Part shown: positions 27,680 to 36,165 of the stretch, piece by piece
Layout: each line of letters opens with the position of its first letter
Numbering within the stretch: the stretch's first letter is position 1
Notes under the pieces: generated by a model
Database searches by the model: none
What the model was told of the DNA's origin: nothing
What the model saw: only the letters and a program-made list of their open reading frames with translations
Assembly (NCBI GenBank): GCA_902604355.1
Contig: CACKYN010000006.1
Location: 1-53,162 of the forward strand
Reading direction: 5' to 3'
Length of the DNA stretch: 53,162 nucleotides
Source: an uncultured Pelagibacteraceae bacterium
Lineage (GTDB): Bacteria; Pseudomonadota; Alphaproteobacteria; Pelagibacterales; Pelagibacteraceae
Made by a program: the position numbers and the translations under genes

Positions 27680-28708
27680 ATGAATAGATTAGTAAAAATT
27701 TTATTAGGGTTTCTTTTAGTACTTAGTTTTACAACAACAAGTTACGCAAGAGATCAAATAAAAATTGTAGGTTCTTCTACTGTTTACCCATATGCTACAG
27801 TTGTAGCTGAAAAGTTTGGTAAAGGTGGAAAATTCAAGACGCCAGTAATCGAAAGTACAGGAACTGGTGGAGGAATGAAATTGTTCTGCGCAGGTGTAGG
27901 AGCAAATCATCCTGATATAACAAATGCATCAAGAGCAATTAAAACAAAAGAAAAAGCTCTATGTGAGAAAAATGGAGTTGCTGAAATTATTGAAATAGTA
28001 ATAGGTAATGATGGTATTTCATTTGCACACTCAGTGAATGCTCCAGATGCTGACTTCACAAAAGAACAATTATGGAGAGCTTTAGCATCTAAAGTAGACA
28101 TTGATGGAAAACTTGTTGAAAATCCATATAAAAATTGGAGTGATATAGATGCTAGTCTTCCAAATAAAAAGATTGAAATATTAGTTGCACCTCCAACATC
28201 AGGTACTAGAGATGCATGGAATTCATTAGTTATGGTTAAAGGATGCACTAAAACAGCTAAATCTCTTTATGATGCTGAAGGTAAAAAAGCTAAAAAGGAA
28301 TGTGCTAAAATTAGAGAAGACGGATATGCTGTTGAAGCTGGTGAAAACGATACTTTAATTGTACAAAAACTTTCATCTAATCCTGATGCATATGGTTTTT
28401 TTGGTTATAGTTACTTAGTTGCTAACAAAGATAAAATCAAAGCATCATCTATTAATGGTGTTCAGCCATCATTAGAAGGTATCCAAGATTATTCTTATCC
28501 AATTGCAAGACCATTGTTCTTTTATGTAAAAAAAGCTCACATTGGAGTAATTCCAGGCATTAAAGAGTTTCTTAAAGAATTTACTTCGAAAAAAGCAATG
28601 AGTAACAGAGGTTATTTAGCTGAAATAGGACTTGTTCCTTTAGCTTCAGATAAATACAAAGTTACTAGAACAGCTGCAGTAGATCTGAATACAATCAAGT
28701 TAAAATAA
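27680..28708 (+). CDS. pstS: Phosphate ABC transporter, periplasmic binding protein PstS
   Basis: The 342-residue product has a signal peptide (about 1-23, ending SYA) and a PBP-like phosphate-binding domain. It opens IKIVGSSTVYPYATVVAEKF and contains the phosphate contacts ESTGTGGGMKLF and PPTSGTRDAW. The IKTKEK/ASRAIK stretch is typical of the alphaproteobacterial form. It captures orthophosphate for PstCAB. It is preceded by Pho-box-like repeats and followed by an intrinsic terminator, consistent with separate, strong expression. Confidence 0.95.
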   Translation: MNRLVKILLGFLLVLSFTTTSYARDQIKIVGSSTVYPYATVVAEKFGKGGKFKTPVIESTGTGGGMKLFCAGVGANHPDITNASRAIKTKEKALCEKNGVAEIIEIVIGNDGISFAHSVNAPDADFTKEQLWRALASKVDIDGKLVENPYKNWSDIDASLPNKKIEILVAPPTSGTRDAWNSLVMVKGCTKTAKSLYDAEGKKAKKECAKIREDGYAVEAGENDTLIVQKLSSNPDAYGFFGYSYLVANKDKIKASSINGVQPSLEGIQDYSYPIARPLFFYVKKAHIGVIPGIKEFLKEFTSKKAMSNRGYLAEIGLVPLASDKYKVTRTAAVDLNTIKLK

Positions 28709-28723
28709 TTTTCATTTATCCCC

Positions 28724-28755
28724 AAAAAAAGGCCAGTAATAACTGGCCTTTTTTG
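28724..28755 (+). terminator. Intrinsic terminator between pstS and pstC
   Basis: GGCCAGT (28731-28737), loop AATA, ACTGGCC (28742-28748), flanked by an A-run and a T-run, form a perfect GC-rich stem. It lies 16 bases after pstS and mirrors the terminator between aapJ and aapQ. Confidence 0.9.
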
Positions 28756-28777
28756 TTTATTCAATCTTAGATTTAAT

Positions 28778-28795
28778 TTGTAATATTTCTGTAAC
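28778..28795 (+). promoter_or_regulatory. Second Pho-box-like repeat, upstream of pstC
   Basis: TTGTAAT (28778-28784) and CTGTAAC (28789-28795) are again 11 bases apart with a 4-base AT spacer. The second heptamer is closer to the CTGTCAT consensus. The site lies between the terminator and pstC (ATG 28821), suggesting a separate PhoB-driven promoter for pstCAB-phoU-phoB. Confidence 0.6.
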
Positions 28796-28820
28796 ATTAA
28801 GAATATATCACTCAGGGCGA

Positions 28821-30224
28821 ATGAATATCGTTCTAATATTTTTAATCACTATATTTTCTGTCTCTTTGTTCTTCTATGGAAAATCAAAAACTAAAACCAT
28901 TTCTATCAAAGATAATATCAAATTAAATGCTCTACCAAAATTTTATGGATACTATCTTGTTTTGTGGTGTTCAATACCAGCATTAGTATTTTTATTGGTC
29001 TGGTCATTATTTGAACCCGTAATCATTAAATCTATAATTATTGAAACAGCTGCAAATCAAGGTGCAATTTTTAGTGATAAAAATGAAGCAAATTTAATAT
29101 ATGAAAAAATTAAGGCTATTCATTTAGGTACTTATTTTGGAGATTTAGACAGTATATTGAGAGAAAGTGCTCTTGCTTATGCAAAATTTATAAATCTTTT
29201 TACAAATTCAAAAGTAGTTTTAATTTTTGGAATAATTATAGCCTCAGTTATTTACTCTTTAAAAAAAATAAAAAATAACAATAAAGCTAGAGACGATGTG
29301 GAAGTTATTTTAAAGGGTTTATTGTTTGTATCTTCTTTAATAGCTATTTTAACCACTCTCGGAATAATATTTTCACTACTTTTTGAAAGTATAAAGTTTT
29401 TTTCAGTCATTAATATTTTTGATTATCTATTTGGTACAAATTGGAGTCCACAAAGAGCCTTCGTTAGAGATGCCTCATCAATAACTGCAGCTGAATTTGA
29501 AGAGTTAAAAGACGCTTTTGGCTTTATTCCATTAATTGCAGGTACATCTTTCATAGCTTTTATTGCAATGTTGGTAGCTGTTCCTATTGGTCTATTTTCA
29601 GGAATTTACATGGCTGAATATGCTTCAATTAAAGTAAGAAGAATTTCAAAACCAATTATTGAAATTTTAGCAGGAATACCAACTGTAGTTTATGGTTTCT
29701 TTGCTGCATTAACTGTTGGACCTTTTTTTAGACAAGTAGGTGAAAATTTAGGATTAACTGTTTCATCTGAAAGTGCTTTAGCTGCAGGATTAATTATGGG
29801 AATAATGATTATTCCTTATGTTTCATCTTTATCTGATGACGTAATTAATTCTGTACCACAATCATTAAGAGACGGTTCATATGCTGTAGGAGCCACTAAA
29901 TCAGAAACAATTAAACAAGTCGTAATACCTGCGGCTCTTCCAGGGATAATAGGATCAGTTCTATTAGCAGTGTCAAGAGCGATAGGTGAAACAATGATAG
30001 TTGTTATGGCAGCTGGCCTTGCTGCAAATCTTACAATTAACCCTTTAGAGTCTACTACAACAATCACAACTCAAATTGTAATGATACTTGTTGGTGACCA
30101 AGAATTTGATAGTCCGAAAACTCAATCTGCTTTTGCTTTAGGACTTACATTATTTATAGCAACATTAATATTGAATTATATCGCTCAAAGAGCAGTCAAA
30201 AAATATAGAGAGAAGTATGACTAA
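28821..30224 (+). CDS. pstC: Phosphate ABC transporter permease PstC
   Basis: This 467-residue membrane protein is longer than E. coli PstC because of an N-terminal extension with two or three extra spans (about 1-190), known in alphaproteobacterial PstC. The core permease domain (about 235-460) contains EILAGIPTVVYGFFAAL and the EAA loop SLRDGSYAVGATKSETIKQV. It transports phosphate with PstA. The stop overlaps the pstA start by 8 bases. Confidence 0.94.
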   Translation: MNIVLIFLITIFSVSLFFYGKSKTKTISIKDNIKLNALPKFYGYYLVLWCSIPALVFLLVWSLFEPVIIKSIIIETAANQGAIFSDKNEANLIYEKIKAIHLGTYFGDLDSILRESALAYAKFINLFTNSKVVLIFGIIIASVIYSLKKIKNNNKARDDVEVILKGLLFVSSLIAILTTLGIIFSLLFESIKFFSVINIFDYLFGTNWSPQRAFVRDASSITAAEFEELKDAFGFIPLIAGTSFIAFIAMLVAVPIGLFSGIYMAEYASIKVRRISKPIIEILAGIPTVVYGFFAALTVGPFFRQVGENLGLTVSSESALAAGLIMGIMIIPYVSSLSDDVINSVPQSLRDGSYAVGATKSETIKQVVIPAALPGIIGSVLLAVSRAIGETMIVVMAAGLAANLTINPLESTTTITTQIVMILVGDQEFDSPKTQSAFALGLTLFIATLILNYIAQRAVKKYREKYD

Positions 30225-31479
30225 AGAAGAAAGATTAAAAAAAAGACACCGAGCAGAAAAAAGATTTAGATTTTACGGATTAATATCTATCTTTGTTGCT
30301 TTGTTGTTTGTTGTTATTCTAGTTCAAAATATTTTCTCAAAAGGAAGTTCAGCCTTTAAAAAAACAATAATTACCACTGAAGTTTTCTTTGATCAGGAAT
30401 TACTAGAAATTCAAAATGGTGCATCCCAAGAAGAAATAATGGAAGCTGATTTTTACGATATTATGATTGAAAATTTAATAAAGGCTTATCCAGCAAAAAA
30501 TAGAGATGAGGAAGATGAATTATTAAAACTATTTAGTGGTGATGCTGAAATTGAGATTAAAAAAGCTTTTTTAAATGATAATAACTTAATAGGTAAAACA
30601 ATTACATTAGATTTAACAGCCTCTGATGACATTGATCAATTACATAAAGGTAATTATCCAAGAGATTTACCCGAAGAAAGAAGAAGAATTTCTGATTTTC
30701 AATTAGTTATTTACGATTATTTTGTTGAAAATAAAAAGATAAGTAAAAATTTTAACAATTATTTTTTTAACAATGGTGACTCTAGAGATCCAGAACTAGC
30801 AGGTATAGGTGGAGCTTTAGTTGGATCATTTTATAGTATTTTAATTTGTTTATTATTAGCTTTTCCAGTGGCTGTTCTAGCGTCGATTTACTTGGAAGAG
30901 TTCGCTCCAAAAAATAAAATTACAGATTTTATTGAAATTAATATAAATAATTTAGCAGCAGTGCCATCTATTGTTTACGGTTTACTTGCTTTACAAATTT
31001 TGCTTGCAACTATCCAATTACCGAGATCAACACCATTAGTTGCTGGAATAACTTTAGCGTTAATGACTTTACCAAGAATTATTATTCCATGTAGAGCTTC
31101 ATTAAAAGCTGTTCCACCTTCAATAAGAGAGGGCGCTTTAGCAGTTGGTGCATCTAAATTTCAATCTGTTTTTCACCATGTAGTACCGTTAGCACTACCT
31201 GGCACTTTATCAGGAACTATAATTGGATTAGCGCAAGCATTAGGCGAAACTGCACCACTTATATTAATTGGAATGGTTGCATTTGTTGTTGACATACCGT
31301 CAAGTCCAATTGATCCATCATCTTCTTTACCTGTTCAAGTATATTTATGGTCAGAGTCCGCAGAAAGAGGCTTTGTTGAGAAAACTTCAGCAACTATTAT
31401 GATGCTCTTAAGCTTTTTAATTGTAATGAATTTTATTGCAGTATACTTAAGACAAAAATTCGAAAAACGATGGAATTAA
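30217..31479 (+). CDS. pstA: Phosphate ABC transporter permease PstA
   Basis: The 420 residues include an N-terminal extension with one membrane span and a periplasmic region (about 20-190, DUF3333-like) that E. coli PstA lacks. The core permease follows (about 200-415: NINNLAAVPSIVYGLLALQ and EAA loop SIREGALAVGASKFQSVFHH). The long form is usual in alphaproteobacteria. It overlaps pstC and abuts pstB, so pstCAB is one translational unit. Confidence 0.94.
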   Translation: MTKEERLKKRHRAEKRFRFYGLISIFVALLFVVILVQNIFSKGSSAFKKTIITTEVFFDQELLEIQNGASQEEIMEADFYDIMIENLIKAYPAKNRDEEDELLKLFSGDAEIEIKKAFLNDNNLIGKTITLDLTASDDIDQLHKGNYPRDLPEERRRISDFQLVIYDYFVENKKISKNFNNYFFNNGDSRDPELAGIGGALVGSFYSILICLLLAFPVAVLASIYLEEFAPKNKITDFIEININNLAAVPSIVYGLLALQILLATIQLPRSTPLVAGITLALMTLPRIIIPCRASLKAVPPSIREGALAVGASKFQSVFHHVVPLALPGTLSGTIIGLAQALGETAPLILIGMVAFVVDIPSSPIDPSSSLPVQVYLWSESAERGFVEKTSATIMMLLSFLIVMNFIAVYLRQKFEKRWN

Positions 31480-32241
31480 ATGAGTAATGTTAAGATAAAA
31501 TCAAAAAATTTAAATGTTTATTATGGTGATAAACAAGCATTGTTTGATGTTAATTTAGATTTAAATGAAAAAGAAGTGACTGCTTTAATTGGTCCATCTG
31601 GATGTGGTAAATCAACTTTTATAAGATGCATTAACAGAATGAATGATGTAATCGATATTTGTAAAGTTACTGGAAATATTGAAATGGATGGTATTAATAT
31701 TAATGATAAAGATCTGGATGTTGTCTCATTACGAGAAAGAGTTGGAATGGTTTTTCAAAAGCCAAATCCATTTCCAAAAAGTATATATGATAATATTTCC
31801 TATGGTCCTAAAATTCATGGAAAAGGCGAAACCAAAAGCGAACTAGATCAAATTGTTGAGAACAGTTTAAAAAAATCTGCTTTATGGGAAGAAGTTAAAG
31901 ATAGACTAGATGAACCAGGCACAAGTTTATCAGGAGGACAGCAACAAAGACTTTGTATAGCGAGAGCTATATCTGTTAATCCTGAAGTGATCTTAATGGA
32001 TGAACCATGTTCAGCATTAGACCCAATTGCTACTGCAAAAATTGAAGAATTAATTGATGAATTAAAAAAAACTTATACGATTGTAATAGTGACACACTCA
32101 ATGGCTCAGGCTGTACGTGTTTCACAAAAAACTGGGTTTTTTCACCTAGGAAAGTTAATTGAAGTTGGAAAAACTGAGAAAATTTTTAAAAATCCTGACA
32201 ATAAAATGACACAAGACTATATTACAGGTAGATTTGGATAA
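31480..32241 (+). CDS. pstB: Phosphate ABC transporter ATPase PstB
   Basis: This 253-residue ABC ATPase has Walker [11 protein letters not shown] near residue 37 and the PstB-specific [10 protein letters not shown]. Its Q-loop [16 protein letters not shown], signature [14 protein letters not shown], Walker [14 protein letters not shown] and H-loop VTHSMAQA are all intact. It powers PstCA and takes part in the phosphate signal to PhoR. It starts directly after the pstA stop. Confidence 0.97.
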   Translation: MSNVKIKSKNLNVYYGDKQALFDVNLDLNEKEVTALIGPSGCGKSTFIRCINRMNDVIDICKVTGNIEMDGININDKDLDVVSLRERVGMVFQKPNPFPKSIYDNISYGPKIHGKGETKSELDQIVENSLKKSALWEEVKDRLDEPGTSLSGGQQQRLCIARAISVNPEVILMDEPCSALDPIATAKIEELIDELKKTYTIVIVTHSMAQAVRVSQKTGFFHLGKLIEVGKTEKIFKNPDNKMTQDYITGRFG

Positions 32242-32244
32242 ATT

Positions 32245-32937
32245 ATGAGCAATGAACATACAGTAAAGTCATACGAAGAAGAGCTACAATTTCTTAAAGA
32301 CTCTTTAATAAAAATGGGAAGTTTAACCGAGTCTCAATTGAGTGACGCAATGGATGCTGTAATTAAAGTTGATAAGGACTCAATTGATAAAATCATTAAA
32401 AGTGATGAAGAAATTAATAAATTTAGATCTAAAATAGATACTCAAATAATGAATTTACTGGTTAAAAGAGCACCTATGGCAATTGATTTAAGAGAGACCA
32501 TAAGTTCATTAAAAATTTCACAAGATTTAGAAAGAATAGGGGATCTATCAAAAAGTAATGCAAAAAAAGTTAAGCCTTTACCACTAGATTTGCCAGATGA
32601 ATTATTGGGAAATTTAAAAAGACTAGGAGAACTAGTTATGAAACAACTAAACGATGTTCTTGATAGCTATGTAAACAAAAACTTTGATAAAGCTAAAGAA
32701 GTCTGGGAAAAAGATGAACAAGTTGATGACTTAACTTATATTGCAATGGAAAGTGTAATTGACTTTTTATCTAAAGATAAAAAAAACTTAGATTTTTCTA
32801 CACATTTAATTTTTGCTACAAAAAATTTGGAAAGAGCAGGCGATCATATAACGAATATTGCTGAAACAGTATGTTATTTAGTAAAGGGTGAATATCTAAA
32901 AGGTAGTAGGCCAAAGGGTAAAGTAATCCAAGAATAA
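32245..32937 (+). CDS. phoU: Phosphate signalling protein PhoU
   Basis: The 230-residue all-helical protein holds two PhoU three-helix repeats (about 10-110 and 120-215). Each has the ERIGD/ERAGD-H metal motif: DLERIGDLSKSNAKK and NLERAGDHITNIAE. PhoU links PstB activity to PhoR, repressing the Pho response when phosphate is plentiful. It lies 3 bases after pstB and just before phoB, a standard pst-locus order. Confidence 0.95.
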   Translation: MSNEHTVKSYEEELQFLKDSLIKMGSLTESQLSDAMDAVIKVDKDSIDKIIKSDEEINKFRSKIDTQIMNLLVKRAPMAIDLRETISSLKISQDLERIGDLSKSNAKKVKPLPLDLPDELLGNLKRLGELVMKQLNDVLDSYVNKNFDKAKEVWEKDEQVDDLTYIAMESVIDFLSKDKKNLDFSTHLIFATKNLERAGDHITNIAETVCYLVKGEYLKGSRPKGKVIQE

Positions 32938-32941
32938 TTTG

Positions 32942-33622
32942 ATGAAAGGAAAAATTTTTATTATTGAAGATGAAGCTTCAATAGTTCAATTAATCCAACA
33001 TAATTTAGAAAAAGAGGGTTTTGTTGTCTCCTCATCATTAAATGGAAATGAAGGTTTAAAAGAACTAAAAAAATTTGAACCTAATCTACTCTTATTAGAT
33101 TGGATGCTACCGGATTTATCAGGGATAGATATCTGTAAAAATATTAGAAGAGATAGTAATTTTAAGAGCCTTCCTATCATTATGCTTACAGCCAAAGGAG
33201 AGGAAGAAGACAAGATAAAAGGTCTTGAAAGTGGTGTAGATGATTATGTCACAAAACCATTCAGTTTTAATGAGCTATCTGCTCGAATAAAAGCTGTTCT
33301 AAGAAGATCTGATCCTAAAGTTGTTGCAAATGAATTAATATTTGAAGATTTAAAATTAGATAGAACAGAAAAAAGAGTTTTTAGATCAGATAAAGAAATT
33401 CAACTTGGCCCTACAGAATTTAGATTATTAGAATTTTTCTTAACAAATCCCAAAAGAGTTTATTCTCGGGATCAAATTTTAGAAACAGTTTGGCCTAATA
33501 ATGTGAATGTAGAGAGCAGAACTATTGACGTTCATATTAGAAGACTAAGACAATCAATCAATATTGAAGGTAAAAAAGAGTTAATTCGAACAGTTAGAGC
33601 CGCGGGTTATTCTTTAATTTAA
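32942..33622 (+). CDS. phoB: Phosphate-regulon response regulator PhoB
   Basis: I take the ATG at 32942 (MKGKIFIIEDE, 226 residues) over an in-frame TTG at 32939. The receiver domain has EDE near residue 8, phosphoacceptor aspartate in LLLLDWMLPDLSG and KPFSFNEL. The C-terminal OmpR/PhoB winged helix has GPTEFRLLEFFLTNPKRVYS and SRTIDVHIRRLRQ. It presumably binds the 11-bp-spaced repeats before pstS and pstC. It overlaps the convergent small membrane gene by 4 bases. Confidence 0.94.
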   Translation: MKGKIFIIEDEASIVQLIQHNLEKEGFVVSSSLNGNEGLKELKKFEPNLLLLDWMLPDLSGIDICKNIRRDSNFKSLPIIMLTAKGEEEDKIKGLESGVDDYVTKPFSFNELSARIKAVLRRSDPKVVANELIFEDLKLDRTEKRVFRSDKEIQLGPTEFRLLEFFLTNPKRVYSRDQILETVWPNNVNVESRTIDVHIRRLRQSINIEGKKELIRTVRAAGYSLI

Positions 33623-33840
33623 ATAATTATTTTATAAATCCCTACTAAGAACAATGGAATTTGTAATCCAAAGTTAGTAAGTATCGCTTTGTCTTTGCTA
33701 ACGAATCCAGCGATAGTCCATCCAACAACTCCTAAACCGTGGAAGTAAATATTGATAGGATAGATATTTAAATTAGTTAATAATATTCCTGTTAAAACAA
33801 GAGCTGTACTAATCCATTTTAGATATTTTTTTATAAACAT
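33619..33840 (-). CDS. Small two-span membrane protein (DUF6552-like)
   Basis: This 73-residue protein has about three short hydrophobic stretches (residues 9-27, 31-48, 56-72) and the motif INIYFHGLGVVGWTIAGF. It resembles small SAR11/alphaproteobacterial membrane proteins that I recall as DUF6552; the name is uncertain. No function is known. It converges on phoB with a 4-base overlap, and the 58 bases upstream to the next gene are AT-rich with no other feature. Confidence 0.7.
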   Translation of the reverse strand: MFIKKYLKWISTALVLTGILLTNLNIYPINIYFHGLGVVGWTIAGFVSKDKAILTNFGLQIPLFLVGIYKIII

Positions 33841-33898
33841 AATTATCCTTTCTTATTGTTTATGACTTTTATGTTAAAGATTTATTAAAATTACTCTT

Positions 33899-34237
33899 TT
33901 AAATGAAATTTACTATGTACTTATGTATAAAATAGCCAACTACCAACAATAATAGGCCAGAGATGTAAATTATTGTAAAATTCATATTTAGAGATTTTGC
34001 AAAAAAGAATGGTAAGAAGAATAAATAGCTAGCAGGCACTGCTATAAAAATACTTTTTGTAAACATGATTGTCTTCTCTGTATCATTGTGCTCATAGTAC
34101 GAGAATAGGATTGCAATCAAGGATACCAAAGGTAAGGCTATAATAAATCCAGCTAGTTTTGGATTTTGACCAGCTAACCAGCTTGCAAAAGCAATTATAA
34201 TACCTGCACCAACAACTTTTAATAAAAAAAATAACAT
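33899..34237 (-). CDS. DUF3147-like membrane protein
   Basis: The 112-residue protein has four hydrophobic helices. It contains the motif SWLAGQNPKLAGFIIALPLVS and YYEHNDTEK, which I recognise from the DUF3147 family of unknown function. The ATG at 34237 is preceded by an AAGGA-type ribosome-binding site at 34243-34247 (minus strand). On its upstream side lies a decayed copy of the znuA 3' end, hinting that this gene once directly followed znuA. Confidence 0.75.
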   Translation of the reverse strand: MLFFLLKVVGAGIIIAFASWLAGQNPKLAGFIIALPLVSLIAILFSYYEHNDTEKTIMFTKSIFIAVPASYLFFLPFFFAKSLNMNFTIIYISGLLLLVVGYFIHKYIVNFI

Positions 34238-34254
34238 TAATAATCCTTACTCCA

Positions 34255-34330
34255 ATTAATATAGAAATATGAAATAATATTAGCAACCTTAAAATGGATC
34301 TGTCATATTTTTAATCAAAGTAAAATAAAA
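34255..34330 (-). repeat. Direct repeat copy A: relic of the znuA 3' end
   Basis: Positions 34255-34320 align without gaps to 35030-35095 with 59 of 66 bases identical; weaker similarity runs on to about 34330. The copy at 35030 contains the last codons of znuA. Here the same frame reads LIKNMTDPF, a stop, GC and another stop, so this copy is a non-functional fragment. The two copies are 775 bases apart and bracket the isomerase gene. Confidence 0.85.
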
Positions 34331-34354
34331 ATATATGATATTTGCAATTTTAAA

Positions 34355-34948
34355 TTACTTTTTTAATGCATCTTCAAGATAATCTAATCGATCTTGACCC
34401 CAAAAAATCTCATTATTTAAGACATATGAAGGAGAGCCAAATACATCGTTATCAACCGCATCTTTTGAATTCTTTTGATACTCCAAGTTTACATCATCGG
34501 TTAAAGCTAATTTCATCATCTCTTCAAAATTTAAATTTAATTTTTCACAAATTTCCTGAAGTATAGTGTGATCTGAAATATCTTTATCCATCGACCACAA
34601 ATATTTTAAACATTCATTTCCAAAATGAAGTTTATTTCCCATTTTATTTGAGGCTATTAAAAATTTTGCTGCTAAATGTGGATCTTTTGGTGGAAAAAAC
34701 TTTGGCTGTTTAATAATTGGTAAACCTAATTTACTTGAAATTCTCTCCATTTCTAAAAGTCTGTACTTTTGTCTAGCGGGGTGTCTTTTGGGAACTGGCA
34801 ATCCTCCAGTATTTGGAAAAATTTCACCAACTAAATCGAGTGGTTTTTCTATAACCTCTAAATTATATTTACTTACTATTTTTGTAAACCTATCAGCCCC
34901 CAGATAGGCAAAGGGAGACAAGATACTAAAATAATATTCAATTTTCAT
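34355..34948 (-). CDS. 2-hydroxychromene-2-carboxylate isomerase-like protein (DsbA/GST-kappa fold)
   Basis: The 197 residues match the HCCA isomerase/NahD branch of the DsbA superfamily: IEYYFSILSPFAYLGADRF at the N-terminus with the catalytic serine of SPFAYLG, PVPKRHPARQKYRL near residue 50 and GVFGSPSYVL-like DNDVFGSPSYVLNNEIFWGQ near 170. Family members are glutathione-dependent isomerases in aromatic degradation, but many have unknown substrates, and no other aromatic-degradation gene is nearby. It lies in a 775-bp unit bounded by direct repeats, suggesting insertion between znuA and the DUF3147-like gene. Confidence 0.85.
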   Translation of the reverse strand: MKIEYYFSILSPFAYLGADRFTKIVSKYNLEVIEKPLDLVGEIFPNTGGLPVPKRHPARQKYRLLEMERISSKLGLPIIKQPKFFPPKDPHLAAKFLIASNKMGNKLHFGNECLKYLWSMDKDISDHTILQEICEKLNLNFEEMMKLALTDDVNLEYQKNSKDAVDNDVFGSPSYVLNNEIFWGQDRLDYLEDALKK

Positions 34949-35029
34949 TTGTCTAGAGCTACATTTTTTGCAAGCCGAAAAATATTAAATTATATTTATC
35001 TTATTGCTTTAATTAATATTCCTAAAGTT

Positions 35030-35105
35030 ATTAATATAGAAATATGAAGTAGTATTAGCAACCTTTAAATGATGCTGACATATTTTTAATCAAAGAAAAA
35101 TATAA
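35030..35105 (-). repeat. Direct repeat copy B: 3' end of znuA and downstream bases
   Basis: This copy holds the functional znuA terminus (codons for LIKNMSASFKGC and the stop) plus about 25 bases downstream. It matches 34255-34330 at a constant offset of 775 bases. Confidence 0.85.
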
Positions 35106-36146
35106 ATCTTTACCTGGATTTAATGTTGCTCCTAATGGATCAACTACGCCAGTTTTTATATTCATATCTTTTGCTACAGCTTTAATTATATCAGGATTAA
35201 ACTGTGGTTCTGAAAATACACATGCAACTTTATCGTGTTCGATTACTTCTCTAATTTCTGCTAATTGTTCTGCTCCAGGCATAACATCGGTATTAACTGT
35301 AAATGCACCTAATATATTTACACCAAATCTTTTTTCAAAATATTGATAAGCATCATGAAAAACAATTGAAGCAACACTATTACTTAATTCAGATGTAACA
35401 TCTTTAGTAAGTTTATCAATTTCTTTGTATCCTTTACTTAAATTTTCTCTATAAATTTTCTCATTTTGAGGATCATTTTCAATTAAGTGCTTAGACATTT
35501 CAAATAAAATTACTTTTGCATTAATAGGATCTAACCATATGTGTGGATCAAATTCACCGTGTGCATGTCCTTCATGATCGTCATGTCCATCATGATCATC
35601 ATGACCATCTTTTTTAGCATGTGAGTCGTGTTCGTGATCATCGTGATCTTCTTTTTTACCATGATCGTCATGTCCATGATCGTCGTGATCATCCTTCTTA
35701 GCATGTGAGTCGTGGTCGTGATCATCATGATCGTCTTTTTTACCATGATCATCATGTCCATGATCATCGTGATCATCAAAAATATTTCTTTCTCTAAACT
35801 TTAAAATTTGAAGTCCCTTAACTTGCATTAATTCAATTTTTTCAGCTTTCATAGCAATCGATCCTAATGGTTTTTCTAGAAAATTCTCTAAATCTTCACC
35901 AACCCAAAAAATTAAATCAGCATTTTGTAACATCTTTGCATGAGATGGCTTCATCGCAAAACCGTGTGGGGAAGCATATCCATCTACAATCAAATCAGGT
36001 TTAGTCACTCCATTCATTAGGTAACTAGCCAACGAATGTATTGGTTTAATTGAGGCAACTACTTTAATATCAGCATTGGCTGGTAGAAAAAAAGTAAATA
36101 AAGATAAAATGGATATGATTATTGAGAGTTTTTTTAGGTTTTTCAT
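35055..36146 (-). CDS. znuA: Zinc ABC transporter, periplasmic binding protein ZnuA
   Basis: The protein has 363 residues with a signal peptide (about 1-25, ending ANA). The cluster A-I metal-binding fold has zinc-ligand histidines in YASPHGFAMKPSH (about 61) and FDPHIWLDP (about 202), and further ligands in VFHDAYQYFE and FSEPQ. A long His/Asp-rich loop (about 124-200) contains two 28-residue tandem repeats. ZnuA delivers zinc to ZnuBC in the inner membrane. It is divergent from znuC, with two Zur operators in the 71-base gap. Confidence 0.95.
   Translation of the reverse strand: MKNLKKLSIIISILSLFTFFLPANADIKVVASIKPIHSLASYLMNGVTKPDLIVDGYASPHGFAMKPSHAKMLQNADLIFWVGEDLENFLEKPLGSIAMKAEKIELMQVKGLQILKFRERNIFDDHDDHGHDDHGKKDDHDDHDHDSHAKKDDHDDHGHDDHGKKEDHDDHEHDSHAKKDGHDDHDGHDDHEGHAHGEFDPHIWLDPINAKVILFEMSKHLIENDPQNEKIYRENLSKGYKEIDKLTKDVTSELSNSVASIVFHDAYQYFEKRFGVNILGAFTVNTDVMPGAEQLAEIREVIEHDKVACVFSEPQFNPDIIKAVAKDMNIKTGVVDPLGATLNPGKDLYFSLIKNMSASFKGC
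35610..35777 (-). repeat. Tandem 84-bp coding repeat in znuA (His/Asp-rich loop)
   Basis: Residues 124-151 and 152-179 are near-identical 28-residue units beginning DDHDDHGHDDHGKK and ending HDSHAKK, differing only at two Asp/Glu positions. A degenerate third part (180-200) leads to FDPHIW. On DNA the two units are 35694-35777 and 35610-35693. It is a coding repeat, likely prone to copy-number change, which loads zinc into the pocket. Confidence 0.9.
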
Positions 36147-36165
36147 AAATATAGTATTAATTGAT

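Noticed and set aside
34092..34286. 64-residue minus-strand ORF overlapping the DUF3147-like gene
   Set aside because: It is in another frame of the same strand; the 112-residue frame has the conserved family motif and a ribosome-binding site.
35547..35777. CRISPR-like array suggested by regular repeats
   Set aside because: The repeats are tandem, in frame with znuA and without unique spacers; they encode the metal-binding loop.
35531..35779. 82-residue Met/Ile-rich ORF in the znuA repeat
   Set aside because: It is a frame-shifted reading of the His/Asp repeat codons in znuA, and its repetitive composition follows from that.
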